Assembly (NCBI GenBank): GCA_039881145.1
Contig: JAYKKI010000061.1
Location: forward strand, 12,932,001 to 12,996,000
DNA length: 64,000 bases
Direction: 5' to 3'
Origin: Druceiella hillmani
Lineage: Eukaryota > Arthropoda > Insecta > Lepidoptera > Hepialidae
The notes beneath the pieces were generated by a model. That model ran no database searches. It saw nothing but the letters and a program-made list of their open reading frames with translations, and was not told the origin of the DNA. Positions 50,421 through 62,765 of this stretch are shown one piece after another. Position 1 is the first letter of the stretch, and each line of letters begins with the position of its first letter. Both the position numbers and the translations under genes were made by a program.

Positions 50421-51289
50421 CAACCTAGTGTCTTCAAACTTCAAACATAAGCTTTATAAAGACGGTAATTTCTAACCTTATAAAGCTTACCATGTAATTT
50501 TTTCCAAATTACAATCGCCGTCTATACGTTAGGTCAAGTACTTCTGGAACGACCCTCGTATTCAAAGTGAATCACATTAGTATCAACATTTTGTAAGTTA
50601 TTTATGAATATTTGAGAACTTTGATATTATAGCTTATGTTCTAACATCGGATTAGTCAAAGAATGGAAAACTTTGATACCATTAGATAGAAAATATAAAA
50701 AGGGGCATTGAATTGGCAGAATATAGTTATTTTTTCATATACCACCTAAATTGTTTCAAAAAATATTACTTCAGAGAAACTTATATGGTCAATAAATACT
50801 TTAAAAAACTTATACAGTGAAATCAAAAAGTAAATATAAGCATTTGTAATAAGCCACCCCCTCACAAAACTCTATTTTATTTATTTGTTTTGTATCTTTA
50901 ATGAATATATACATTAATATAAACATATGATGAATTTATTGCTACAAGAGCAATCTTTCTTAACCAATAAAAGAATAATACGGTGGACTGCAAGAAATCA
51001 TAAAAATAATACAAAAGAAGAAAAGAATAAAAAGAAGAACAAGGTGAGGCAGAAGGGATAAAAAGGGAGAATACAAATGACTTAATTGACTTATATTGGC
51101 TGTGGATTTTTTGTAGGAATTCTCGTTGAACTTTATAATATTAGTAGAAGATGTACAAAAAATCCATTTATGGAGAACATTTGTATGCTTTTAATAGTAG
51201 AAGACCGTATTTAATGATAGATTTGTAACATTTTGAATAACATTTTGAAATATTAAAGCTCTGTATTTCTAGTTGCATTTGTAATGGAC
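50421..51289. other. Intergenic stretch resembling ACS intron 6 end
   Basis: TGAATTTATTGCTACAAGAGCAATC at 50931-50955 and the 150 bases after it resemble 33208-33370 inside intron 6 of the intact gene. Part may be LINE 3'UTR. No coding segment. Confidence 0.4.
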
Positions 51290-52280
51290 CCAAAGACATT
51301 GTGAATTTTAATTCTATATTAAATCAAACATAGTGATGATTTATTGCCAAAAACATAGAGGCCGCCATCTTTGATCTCAAAAATGTTATGAAATTCAAAT
51401 TCAGTTCCCTAAGTTTAGTCAAAATCAAATATAATAATGATTTATTGTGAAAGATAAAGATGTTGCCAACATGAATTTGAAAAACATTGAGAAATTTAAA
51501 TTCAGCGTCCTAAGCTTAATCAAAATGGATTACGTGATTATATAGTGTGATTGGATAGTGATGATTTATTTTGAGAGAGACAGATGCCACCATCTTTAAT
51601 TTCAAATACATTGTTATATTCAGTTTCAGCACCACCAAGTCAGTAGAAAATGAATATATGACAATTTATCGTAAAAGTTATAAACACATTCATCTTCTTG
51701 TGAAATTCGTATTCAGCATCCTAAAGTTACTAGATATAGAGTAAAGTGATGATTTCTTATGAATGAAATAGCTGCTGTCATCATGGTTCCCAAACATTTT
51801 AAAATTCAAGTTCAACACCCTTAACTTCGAATATAATAATGATTTATTTCAAAATAGACAGATGCCACAATCTAAATTTCAAAAACATTGTGATATTTGA
51901 ATTCAGCACCCTAAATTTAGTTAAAAATTAATATATGACAATTTATTCCAGGAGATACAGATGCAGTAATCTTGAATCTCAAAAATATTGTGAAATTAGT
52001 ATTTAGTACCCTAAAATTAGTCGAAATAGAATATAGTGATGTTTTATTGCAAGAGATAAAGAGGTCACCAGCTTTGATGTCAGCACCTTAGGTTGTAAAA
52101 TCAGTAAAAAATTAATATAATGACGATTTATTATAAAGGAAATAGATAGATGCCACCAAAATAATTCTCAAAAACTGTGTGAATTTTCGATTCAGCACCC
52201 TAAGGTTAATTTAAAATGAATAGAGTAACAATTTATTTCGAGAGATAGACCATCTTCGATTTATTGCAAGAGATATGGTG
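51290..52280. repeat. Satellite array 2, same monomer as 40900-42730
   Basis: About ten diverged copies with the same marks (GATGATTTATTG, CAGATGCCACCATC, TCAAAAACATTGTGA, TTCAGCACCCTAAG). It lies directly left of block C, as array 1 lies left of block B, so the satellite was probably duplicated together with the gene unit. Confidence 0.83.
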
Positions 52281-53033
52281 CCGCCGTGCACTCAACTTTG
52301 TATTGATGGTAAACAGCAGCAGTCCCAACCATGGCTAAACACGACCATCAAGCAAGAAATTTTAGTTTCAACTCCACTTTTCCCTTCCCAATTTGATCCT
52401 AGTATTGTGTCTGGTATAACACGCTCTATACTTTATTAAGTTAGGATATTAGGAAATTCAACAACTTTCCAAAAATGAATATAATATGTCATAAAAAATA
52501 TCAAAAATATGTGTAGTATCTTCGTATGCAAATCAGAAATATATGTAGAAATTACTACAACTCACTCTAATAAATCTGATTCCAAATTATTTGGTATAAT
52601 AAACTTAAATACTTTGTGAAGTTATTTAGTAAAATATTAACAGAACATTTTTAAATTAATTAGCTTTGGAAATTGAGTATAAAAATTTTGTAGTCGTAAC
52701 TTAAATGTGATCACCTAAACGTTACAAGAAGCAAAAACGTAAAAATGCGAAAAGAAAAATATTGATAAAATAAATCATCTATCATATATTTCAATAGTTA
52801 ACAATCAAAAATATTAATATAACAATTTCGGAGATTAAAAAATAAATTAATATTTTTTTTTAAACAACTCTCAATGTGACCATTTTGGAGTTGACAAATT
52901 AATTAGATACTTTCCAATACTTTTTTAAATTTCATGTATCATGTAAATATCAATTGAATGAGCAGTTAAGGATATAAAGATTCCACATCTATTTTTCAGT
53001 TTTTTACAAAATCATAACTTTAAACAGTTGAAG

Positions 53034-53395
53034 CTACAAAATTACGTGCGTAAAGATTAAAATACTTAACCTGCAGATGCATATAATAAAAAAAAAAATC
53101 ATGTGCAATTCACACGTGGTAGAAGTGAAACCTTCAAAAATTTTGGCTTCAAGATAATGAGACGAATATAAAATGATAAAAATATTTGAGTACTTACTAT
53201 GATCACTTTCACTATTTTGAACAGTAAAATCATCATTATGCGTAATAGAACTTTCATTTTCCACATTCAATGATGCTTTTCGGCATGCACAAAATTCACA
53301 AACACGTTCCGTTGAACTGTTTTGCTGTCTTTTTAATCTTGTTTTCCCTTTTTTTTTCGATAATCGCGACAATATTCTGCATTCATTTTCAGCAT
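53034..53395 (-). pseudogene. Candidate minus-strand exon of unknown family, with a frameshift
   Basis: ATG at 53395 (minus) opens MLKMNAEYCRDYRKKK. After a run of nine A the reading continues only in the next frame as GKTRLKRQQNSSTERVCEFC then ACRKASLNVENESSITHNDD, followed by the strong donor CATA|GTAAGT at about 53196. The paired Cys residues and basic start suggest a DNA-binding or transposon-related N-terminus. The frameshift in the A-run means decay, assembly error or slippage; I cannot tell which. Nothing recognisable follows the donor. Confidence 0.35.
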
Positions 53396-53431
53396 GTTTG
53401 AAGAATTTTATTATAAAAATTATGAAGAATT

Positions 53432-53911
53432 CTACAAACGTATAATACGTACACGTATAATTTGTACACGTACAATACGTACACGTACCACGGTTGTGTA
53501 ATGCCTTTTCTCAAGCTTTGTACTACGCATGCGTGCATAAACACGTATTAACACACGTACAACGCTGAGATCGCATAAACACGTATTAACACACGTGCAA
53601 CGCTGAGACCCAAGCAAACTCTCGCTATGCCTTGGTAAACACGAGAGGAGGGGGTACGAAGCAGAGCACAAAGAGAACCACGAACATAAGAAACACTGTA
53701 TAATGCTTCCTATCTCATTTTCTCCCACGTTAAATCTTATGAATTTATGTGTCTGTCTCTTTTTACTATCGCCTATCTCATTTTCTCCCACGTTAAATCT
53801 TATGAATTCATGTGTCCGTCTCTTTTTACTGTCGCCTATCTCATTTTCTCCCACGTTAAATCTTATGAATTTATGTGTCTGTCTCTTTTTACTGTCACTT
53901 TTTCGTTTCAT
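53432..53911 (-). CDS. 159-codon ORF with three 21-residue repeats, unknown
   Basis: The minus-strand frame opens MKRKSDSKKRQTHKFIRF and contains the repeat DSKKRxTHxFIRFNVGENEI(G) three times, encoded by a 63-bp DNA repeat. The C-terminal third is set by other repeats (VRVRIVRVQIIRVRIIRL from ACGTAC-type words). The 63-base unit, divisible by three, keeps both strands open, so the ORF may be only a by-product of the repeat. No signal peptide, membrane segment or known domain. Confidence 0.25.
   Translation of the reverse strand: MKRKSDSKKRQTHKFIRFNVGENEIGDSKKRRTHEFIRFNVGENEIGDSKKRQTHKFIRFNVGENEIGSIIQCFLCSWFSLCSASYPLLSCLPRHSESLLGSQRCTCVNTCLCDLSVVRVLIRVYARMRSTKLEKRHYTTVVRVRIVRVQIIRVRIIRL
53535..53610. 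repeat. 38-bp tandem duplication
   Basis: GCATAAACACGTATTAACAC at 53535 and 53573 is followed by ACGTACAACGCTGAGAT and ACGTGCAACGCTGAGAC. It adjoins ACGTACACGTA-type palindromic words at 53440-53490. Confidence 0.93.
53709..53903. repeat. 63-bp tandem repeat, three copies
   Basis: TATCTCATTTTCTCCCACGT starts at 53711, 53774 and 53837, followed each time by TAAATCTTATGAATT.ATGTG. Copies differ at only a few bases. Confidence 0.95.
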
Positions 53912-54721
53912 CGACTTTCAAATCACAACGATGCTAAAGAAGTTTTAACTTCAAAAAAAAGACGTAAAAATTTTGTCAGAAGGAATACAAATTATTTTTG
54001 GGTAAACAGGAATTGAGTATCAATGAGTAAAGCTCCATGCGCTGATTCCAAATCAGTGCGATGCGTACTCATTAAACCAAATAGAAATTATAATATGCGT
54101 TATAAACTTTAAACACAATATTTAAAAAGATTTTATAAATTCCCTTATAATAAATGCCAGTGACATCGTAATTCAGTTGTGTTTTGTATGGGGCGTTTTC
54201 GCACGAATCATAGCTCATCAGTTTTTAAGTTGTTCTAACTTTGTAGTGAAAAGTTCTAGATACAATATATTTATTTTTACTATTTTTAATATCATTATTT
54301 ACTCTATTTTAGTAATAAATAAATATACTCAAATATCCTATCATGGATGACAATATGTAAAATAGAGTAATAATAGTTATTCGGCTATATCTTTTCTCAA
54401 TGTACTTGCTTTGTTATTTACTAATAACATTCTCAAAAAAATAACCTAACTTATAAAACAACACTATAACTTTTTACTCAGAATAAAATTAACCGAGCCA
54501 TAATAATTGTTGTGGTATATTAAAACACCTTTCTAATGACATATGACTGGTCCTCCTTTGTGGATAATTCTTTCATACATACATACAAATAACAAGTACT
54601 ATCATTATCATAATGAAGGCTAATCAATGTGTATGAATTATTTAGTAGACTTTTTTCAGAATTTGTCACGAAATTTGTCATGGATTTCAGTACACAACAA
54701 AATTATTTTTAAATATATTAA

Positions 54722-54726
<5 letters not shown>

Positions 54727-54785
<59 letters not shown>

Positions 54786-54803
54786 GTATGTGTGTGTGTG
54801 TTT
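54727..54803. repeat. (TA)n(TG)n microsatellite, left copy
   Basis: TA run changing to TGTGTGTG. The bases after it (TGTGTACATGTTTACACATA) are repeated after the right-hand copy, 530 bases on. Confidence 0.95.
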
Positions 54804-54861
54804 GTGTACATGTTTACACATATTTAAACTATCAGGAGAAAAAGAATAGGAAATCTATAAA

Positions 54862-55258
54862 CTTTATTTTGAATTATTACTTTTTTTATATATCAAATGT
54901 CACAAATTTCTTAGTAAAAAATGAAAAAAGCTCGAATTGTTTTATATAAATTTCAATAGTTTTTCAATTTTAAACAAAATATTCATAATGATTATTTTTC
55001 CGCGAGATAGTGTACGAAAAATTTCAAGTTCACACAAAAATCACAGTTCAAATTTTCCTCTAAAACTTGATGTTGCAGCTTCAAACTGGTTTCTTCAATT
55101 TTTCGTACACTATCTAGGGGAAAAATAATCATTATGAATATTTTGTTTAAAATTGAAAAACTATTGAAATTTATATAAAACAATTCGAGCTTTTTTCATT
55201 TTTTACTAAGAAATTTGTGACATTTGATATATAAAAAAGTAATAATTAAAAATAAAAT
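54862..55258. mobile_element. Foldback element (162-bp inverted repeat, 72-bp loop)
   Basis: Left arm about 54862-55024, right arm about 55097-55258, nearly perfect complements (for example ATAATGATTATTTTTCC and GGAAAAATAATCATTAT-type pairs). As a result both strands give the same short ORF peptide. It has no coding capacity of its own and looks like a foldback MITE. The flanking (TA)n-plus-65-base segments are direct repeats (54727-54867 and 55263-55397). Confidence 0.92.
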
Positions 55259-55262
55259 TTTT

Positions 55263-55263
55263 A

Positions 55264-55332
<69 letters not shown>
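55263..55332. repeat. (TA)n(TG)n microsatellite, right copy
   Basis: Same structure as at 54727, followed by the same 65 bases (TGTGTACATGTTTACACATA, then AGGAGAAAAAGAATA). Confidence 0.95.
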
Positions 55333-55338
<6 letters not shown>

Positions 55339-56494
55339 CATGTTTACACATATTTAAACTACCAGGAGAAAAAGAATAAGAAATCTATAAACTTTAAGTT
55401 TTTTTCAAAAGTAATATAATTTTATATTGTTGAAAAAAATTTGGGATAACCTGTTAAATCATTAAAAACAGCTTTGTGCGTCTTTATAACTCATTTGTAA
55501 AGAAAAAGATAAGAGACTGTTGTGTCCACCTTATTTTTGGCGACAGATAAGTGAAAAAATAAAATTTCTCCTTCACTAATCCGCCACTATGAATAGGGTG
55601 GACACAATAATCTGTTCATCTTTTACTTTTCAAATGAGTAATAAGTGTGCACAAATCTATCATCTGTTCGAATTCCATTTTAGGACTGTAGCATCGAAGT
55701 AAAAAACTACCCATGTTTTGATTTTTACCAAAATGTCTTGTTCACAGCAAACATAAAACAGACAAGACAAAAAGTTTTGTCCATGCCCTGTTTGCAAATG
55801 TTTGCCTACCCTTGTTTAATCTAGGAAATTTAATAAATAGAAATTAGTATGATATAAAGTGAACTTTTACTTCTTAAGGCAGTGCTGGAGTAATATTACG
55901 AAGTAGAAACAATTAACACTAAATACAATGTTTTTATTGTATAAGTAAAATAATTAAATGTATTTTACAAAGTTATTGTGATTTGGTTTCCATAATATCC
56001 GTCTTTCCTCTACAATACTCCAATAAGGAAACAACATGATAAGCCTTTACAAAATGCAAAAATCGTTCTAGCTTTTAGAACACTTTAAAAGGATTTTAAT
56101 TTCTTTAATAACTGAAGCGATAATTGCCTCCAGTTAAAGCCAAATTCCACCTTTATCAAACGCTTTTACCACTCTTTTTTTTTTCATAGAAATATATTCT
56201 ACATATACATCAATGAAGACCGATGAAACAAGTTGTCCATCTTTTATAAAATATTCCTTCACCGTATATGCTGTTAAATTTCAACATAAACATAGTTTTG
56301 ACATCTGAAACACACACTCAATTTACATTTTGGAGATTAAATTATAATCATACAGTTTAAGCTATTGTTGTCTTGGTTATTATTACTAGTGTAAAGAAAC
56401 CAACTTGATGTTATCTTGGAAGAATTTTTAATTATTGTAATATTTGTTAGCCAAATAGAATTAAATATAGAATCAAAATGAAATGTATATATTT

Positions 56495-56836
56495 TTATTG
56501 TCCTACTTTTTATATTTTCAGTCTCTGGATTTACATATATCCTACTTTTTATGTTTTCCTACGTTTTATATTCATCCTACTTTTTGCATTTTCAGTCTCT
56601 GGATTTACATTTATCCTACTTTTTATGTTTTCCTACGTTTTATATTCATCCTACTTTTTGCATTTTCAGTCTCTGGATTTACATTTATCCTACTTTTTAT
56701 GTTTTCCTACCTTTTATATTTATCCTACTCTTTACATGTCAAATTCCTACTTTTTGCATTTTCAGTCTCTAAATTTATATTTATCCTACTTTTTATATTT
56801 ATCCTACTTTTTACATGTCAAATTCCTACTTTTTGA
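56495..56836. repeat. Minisatellite with 74-bp higher-order unit
   Basis: Built from TCCTACTTTTTATATTTA-like words of 17-20 bases. GTCTCTGGATTTACAT recurs at 56521, 56595 and 56669 (74 bases apart), and a fourth, changed copy at 56765. Three overlapping open frames run through it purely because the repeat lacks stops. Confidence 0.93.
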
Positions 56837-57080
56837 TGAAGTTGAACCGCTTTGCGGTCGATGTTCACAACAACTTGCATTCACTTTCAATTATTCCAGC
56901 TTCTATTCTTATATTATAACTTCTAATTACCCAATTTTTATGAAATAAAGTGCAGATTACTTAGATACTTAGATTACTTAAAGGTGTATGATAACTACAT
57001 GGAGCAAATCTATCTTGTTTATTTAATATTTAAAGTATTTTAATTGATCTATATTAATGTGTAGTATTAGAAGATTCGTT

Positions 57081-57081
57081 A

Positions 57082-57122
<41 letters not shown>
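57081..57122. repeat. (TA)n microsatellite
   Basis: About 40 bases of pure TA in block C. Confidence 0.95.
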
Positions 57123-57124
<2 letters not shown>

Positions 57125-58979
57125 GTATATTAGTATATCGTGATTGTTTTATTTGAAGGCCAATAAAAAGAATACCAAACTAAATACCGGTAAAAAATTT
57201 AAAAAGCCAGCCAAGTGTACATCGGAATACTATAACATAGTTCTGTTCTCGTCTGTATTCCTTTAAATGGGTGGTACAAATTATTGAATTAAATTATTTA
57301 ATTGAAAGTTCTTATTCAAATGCTATTGTATGGAATTTTTAAAATGTTTACGCCTGTGGTTAAAAAATTAGAGATAAGAGAAAACATTTCACATTACTTT
57401 GTAGCTAAATATTTCGCAAACATTATTTAGAAATGAAAAATGGTTTTAAAAGACTTTTTCAGGGGTGTCCAATTTGAAGAGACACATGAAAAAAATTCAC
57501 TCTCGCTATATGGATGCTCTTTTAAATATTTTGCTGCATATTAATAGAAATCTCCATATGATCCACTTATAAAATTTCATGCATGTAGGTCTGAAACTTT
57601 GAAAACTGTGAAACTGTAACAGGTGGATGGGGCAGATAGACCGATAGATAAAACAAAATTATAAGGGTTCTTTGTTACACTACGAAAACCTAAACAGAAG
57701 TAAGAATTTAATGGGAAATGTTGGAAAAATTGCAATATTTTACTGTAAGCAATGTCATAAAATTATTTGTGTAATCAAGTCAAATTCTCTACCATGCTTT
57801 ATTTCACAAGCATGGCAAGCCATTGTTTCACAAGCATGACAGCTGCGAAACATTACCATCCTTATGAAACAATGGTTAAGTAGGCAGAGTTGAGGGTTGA
57901 AATCAATTAAACCGGTAATACTCTACATATGGAGGATTTATTAGCTTGCTACAATAGAAATTTTGATACACATTTGGTATTAAGTATGTGAAATAAAATA
58001 TACAAACCAAAGTACCGAATTTATTTGCGTTAATGTCGTCTGTCAATTTATTACCGAAGCCACTGGTATTATTAGCATTACAAATAATATGCTAACGGAC
58101 CTTACATACCTAATTGTAAATGAGTTTACCAATTGTTAATTACAAAATATTGTTACATTAAACAGACATGTTACGGTACATAAAAGTAATAATCTTATAA
58201 AACAAACAAAAAAGTGTCTCCATTTCGAGCAGGGAGCTAGTTCGTTCTTAAGAACGAAGAGAGTGTTCACTCATCATTGACAGATGAATGTTACTGGCTC
58301 TCTTTGCCAGTGTACAGTCTTATACAATATTCATTCCAGAACACATGACAACTGTTAGTCTAACAGGTCATTTGGAATGAAATTAAAAATACAGAAGTTT
58401 CCATGAAATATGGGATGTCTGACAAAGCTACTCTAGATAGAGACAGAGAGTTAAAAAAGCAAGCATACAAAAGAGATAGTTGTAATGAAAACAAGGCATT
58501 TAGCTTGTCATAACTTCAAGCCAATTAATAATATTTCTAAAAAATATAAAGCCATTAGGATAATCTTGCCGTAATTAGGTTATAAATATACTATTAAAAT
58601 CATCTCAATTCACTATAATTTAAAAATAAATTCCATTCCCTTTTTTAAGCAACAGTGTAACAAAGAATCAGACAATTCAACCAAACAGATATCTTTAAAT
58701 TCCAAAATGCTACTAATATGTACTCTATTCATTGCTATAAATTTCAAACTAGGAAACATTAATGACAATTAAAAATCTGCTCTCCAATTTTTCTGTTACA
58801 AAGCCAGTCAAACAGAAATACAGCTAAAAATTTGGAAAACTAATGCTTTTAACTTCTCAACATTTCAAATGAAGCTTTAAATATACTTTTTCCAGTGATA
58901 ATTCAATACAATTAAAAAACATAGTGTCTTTACAATTTTGTTTAACTTTTCTATAAACTAGATAACATGCCACTATACA

Positions 58980-59056
58980 TGCAATTAATATTGTATTTCG
59001 CATTTCCAATGGTATATACATACAATTAATATTGTATTTCGCATTTCCAATTGTAA
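58980..59056. repeat. 40-bp tandem duplication
   Basis: CAATTAATATTGTATTTCGC and the following ATTTCCAAT occur twice, 40 bases apart. Block A has a single, diverged form. Confidence 0.85.
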
Positions 59057-59599
59057 TTTATGGCTTAATAACTATTAAACAAACAATGATTGAATGTAAA
59101 AATTCTATTGAATATCATTAATTCTTTTTTACAACAAATATTCTTAAAGGTATGTATATTAATTCAACAGGGAAAAAAATTAAACACAACTATGTTTCTT
59201 TCAAATATTGTATAACATAATTTAAACAAAAATGTAGAAGTTTTTAACCCTTATACGTTTGTAACTTTTCCAAGATATTAAAAATGATTTTGTTTGTTTA
59301 TATCTATTTATTTTGGTCTAGTTTAACATAAAAGTAATACATAATACAGAAGTTGTGTTTATTTTAGTGATTTTAAGAAGGGGACATGTATGTCTCTATA
59401 TGCGGTAAGGTATACATTCTTCAATATATTGTAAATAAATACTAGAACGCTTTTATTCCAAAACAAATATAAACCATAGTGGAAAATACAAATTAATTTA
59501 TTTATATTAAAACTTATTTAGTTTAAAGTAGGAAAAACTAATGATATTCAACAAAACATTTACGTTCGGAAGTAAAACATAAATGAACATTACAGGTTG

Positions 59600-61310
59600 A
59601 GAATGGTTGTTTGTGCGATTCTCAACATTACTTTTAGCACATTTTACCATCTTTTTCTATTACTCACTTTCACCATTCCATGTTCAAGTGCTCTGCATTT
59701 TTGTGTGTAAGATATTCGCTTTTTCGTGATAACAACTGTAGAGCAAGCTCTTTGTCGTGACGAAAAATTACCAATAAGTGAACGAGCCACTACCCCCTAC
59801 TCTAGGTTTGAAAGCAAAATTCCTTCAACACATTTTGATTCATGCAGCTTGCAATAAATTATATACGAATTATTCATGGCAATATCTAATAAATCGAAAA
59901 ATAATCTTAGATAGCATTTTATTTTTGTCTTTCGATCCATTTCGTAACATACTTTTTTTTGATCCATGAGATCGGCTCCTCCCATATTTTTATTGTACTT
60001 TACGACAAATTCAGGTAAGTTACATTCATCTTGTCATCGCTATCATGTACACGCCTTTTGACTCGTTGCCGGTATGAGTGATAAGAAATTTGTCAACAAA
60101 AAACAGTTTTGTTATCCATCCATTTTATGAAAGATATTCCATTGCTGCTGACCATGTAAATGACTCCACGATTAATATTTTTATCAGTTGGCATATTTTT
60201 TGGTACATTCTTCATATTTGAGCATACTGTTGCACAAGCCTTTATATTCATATTCACCAATGTATACTGAAGATTAGAGGAATTGAAAAAATTATTATAC
60301 TATAAAAATTATTATTTATATTTTTTCTTCCCTGTGTACAAATCAAACTGAAATAGATAGCCAGTAGAAGAGTCCACCCTGCACCATATTTTGAACCCCC
60401 CTTTTATTGGTTTGTTTTTGACATATTGCCTCATTATATTGTGCCCCTTGAATTTTATCATGTGTTCATCTATTGCCTGGGTTGTATTATTGATTCTGGT
60501 TGTAGCAGATGTCTTTGAAGATTGGTTGAAATGATCTATCACAGGATGTATTTTATATGCTCTATCATAAACTGAATCCGTCCTATTTGATTCCCTAAAA
60601 CTGTCACTAAAATGCAAGTTCCTATATATTTCTTCGAATCAGTTTATATGCATCACATTAGCTATATAAGGAACTCCCATGTCAGAATCTGTGGACCAAT
60701 AGCTTTTGAATGTATGTAAGCAATGATACCCCATTACAAAGTTCATACCGAGGAAAGCTTTGGCTTCTTCATTAGTCATGGTAAAACATCGATCATTTTG
60801 TTCAGCAGAATGTACGGATTCACGAACGATAATCCCATTCACAATTAAATGAAACTACATGATGTAGTATTATTTCTACTTTCTTTAATTTCTTTAACAC
60901 AACCTAGATTTCGTTGTGTTACAACATCTTCAGTTGGGATATTAGCAAAGAAGCTGAAGATGTTGTAACACAACGAAACCTAGGTCGTGGTAAAGAAATT
61001 TAAAAAAGTAGAAATAATATTACATCACGTAGTTTAATTTAATTGTGAATAATAAATTTCTACAAAATTAACGCCAAATATATTCAATAGATAACCTCAT
61101 CGATAAATTTTTCAAAGCCTGCAACTATATTGAAAATGTTTACAGGAGTCAACTCCATGTCAGAAGTATTATCTAAAAAGTGCAGTTCACCGAAGTTATA
61201 ATCTAGCATCACACGAAAATTTTATGGTGAATATGAATTCTTTCGCCAGTTAAAAGAAGGGACAGTAATATTAGGTTGTTGATTTTCGATTATGTTCTCT
61301 CTATAGGCGC
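59600..61310 (-). pseudogene. piggyBac-like transposase, inactive
   Basis: In order on the minus strand: N-terminal FGELHFLDNTSDMELTPVNI and FEKFIDEVI (61190-61085); TNEEAKAFLGMNFVMGY (about 60775); QAIDEHMIKFKGHN, the first catalytic Asp, then QYVKNKPIKGGFKIWCRVDS and LFQFDLYTGKKK (60490-60320); NMPTDKNINRGVIYMVSSNG and WMDNKTVF (near 60200-60100); GGADLMDQKKVCYEMDRKTK, the third catalytic region (59985). Stops and frame changes divide it, and a foldback element interrupts the N-terminal third. Confidence 0.8.
60838..61053. mobile_element. Foldback element nested in the piggyBac transposase
   Basis: Left arm from ATTCACAATTAAATGAAACT, right arm ending AGTTTAATTTAATTGTGAAT, about 95 bases each, around a 20-base loop (TTGGGATATTAGCAAAGAAG). 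The inner pairing CGTTGTGTTACAACATCTTC / GAAGATGTTGTAACACAACG is exact. A related fragment stands at 33412. Confidence 0.92.
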
Positions 61311-62765
61311 TGACCTTGGTTCAATTTCAACAGTCGACATACCCACATCTATATCTTGCGCAAAAAAAGTTTGGTCTCCCTCGTCAAGGTGCAAACCATC
61401 CTCATTGTTCGCTGTTGTCAGCCATCAAGATTTCGAAAATGCAGTTTTCCCATAGCGAAAACTCTCTACATCGATTTGAAGACATGGTCTACAATAAAAT
61501 GCATAAAATAAGAAAGATAAACTGAAAATAATAGCAGGGCAAACAATATCATTAGTCTGAAGCAACAGTCTCCTTGGCTGCATATAGGGACACCCGCATC
61601 CCTTTACATTTTTTACATAATGTGCATTATTTTTACAAAAAATCCTAAAAATTTGTTGTAAATTGATAATTGTACTTACAAATTAATATAATGCTCAAGA
61701 AAAACTATTGTGAAAAGTCACAATAAAACAATAAAATTTTATTTTATGTTTACGTATCACAATAACATTTTTCTCTTTTCGCAGAGAAAACTTTTTTGAC
61801 TGATAATTTTTATTTAGTGTTGCCAGTGACCAAACTTGAAAGGGTCAAAATATGAATCTAAAAAGAGTTTAACTTAGCAAGGAAAAATTCAAAAATATGA
61901 ATCTAAAAAAAGTTTAACTTAGCCAGTATTACTGTAAATTGTGCAAGTGGTATGAGGACAAATGTGACCCTCATGCGTGAAAGGGTTAAATACAAAAAAT
62001 TACCAAATGTCTATGTGTTAGTGTGTGTCATTTACAAATATATTTGAACTTAAGATTATATTCATACAGACAGTATATGTATATCTATGTAAACATTCTT
62101 AAAAAATATAATAGTTTTACTCCTTATATATACATCACTGATATCTAATGAACATAGTATGTGTATTACTGCCGTAACTTATTGACTTATATTCTTTGTC
62201 ATTGTGTTTGATTTTGATATTTTTTAACTGTGGCCTTTATATCAGTGTATGTATTAATCATTTGAATAGTTACGCTTTATATAAAACGTTTATATATTTT
62301 TCTTTTTTGTTGTGATATTTATTTTTTATTTTTCTTTCAAAGTAATTATCAACAAAAGCTATGCTATATAAATGTTATCACTGATAGGAATGGTTTATAA
62401 CACATGTATTTCTTTCAATTTTATTATTAATTTAATGCCTAATGTCTTGCTTGTTAAGGAAAGATGGAGGGTGGACGATAGAGTTCGTCTCCCTAGCATT
62501 ACATATTATAAGTATCTAACAAAACGAGTAACGACAAAAATATAAATGAACTTAAGAAGCATAATAGACTGTTTGGAAAAAATAAATAGTTTTCCTTTGT
62601 ATACATTTTATTTCAAGTCCGTATTTTATTAAAATTTTACAATATACAGTACCGAACCACGTTTATTACTAGAGTATGAATATGTTATTAATTTTCCCGA
62701 AATATATTTTAATTAGGTTTGCAATTTAATTCACAAACATTTGAATATATTTTCTGTTAGGTTGA

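Larger units (their letters stand above)
59244..61989 (-). mobile_element. piggyBac-like element with both ends visible
   Basis: TTAA at 59244-59247 is followed by CCCTTATACGTTTG. TTAA at 61986-61989, read on the minus strand, is followed by CCCTTTCACGCATG. TTAA targets and CCCTT ends define piggyBac. The transposase lies between on the minus strand. The host sequence on both sides matches block A near 14160-14250, where there is no element, which supports the borders. Length 2746 bp, normal for the superfamily. Confidence 0.82.

Noticed and set aside
54627..54827. ORF with an alternating Ile-Tyr run
   Set aside because: It is a translation of the (TA)n microsatellite.
54937..55183. Matching ORFs on opposite strands with the same peptide start
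   Set aside because: They are the two arms of the foldback element, not genes.
56478..56948. 156-, 117- and 73-codon ORFs rich in Phe, Leu and Tyr
   Set aside because: All three frames of the minisatellite are open because the repeat lacks stops; no hydrophobic protein is implied.
61316..61525. 69-codon plus-strand ORF inside the piggyBac element
   Set aside because: It lies antisense to the transposase region and has no family likeness.
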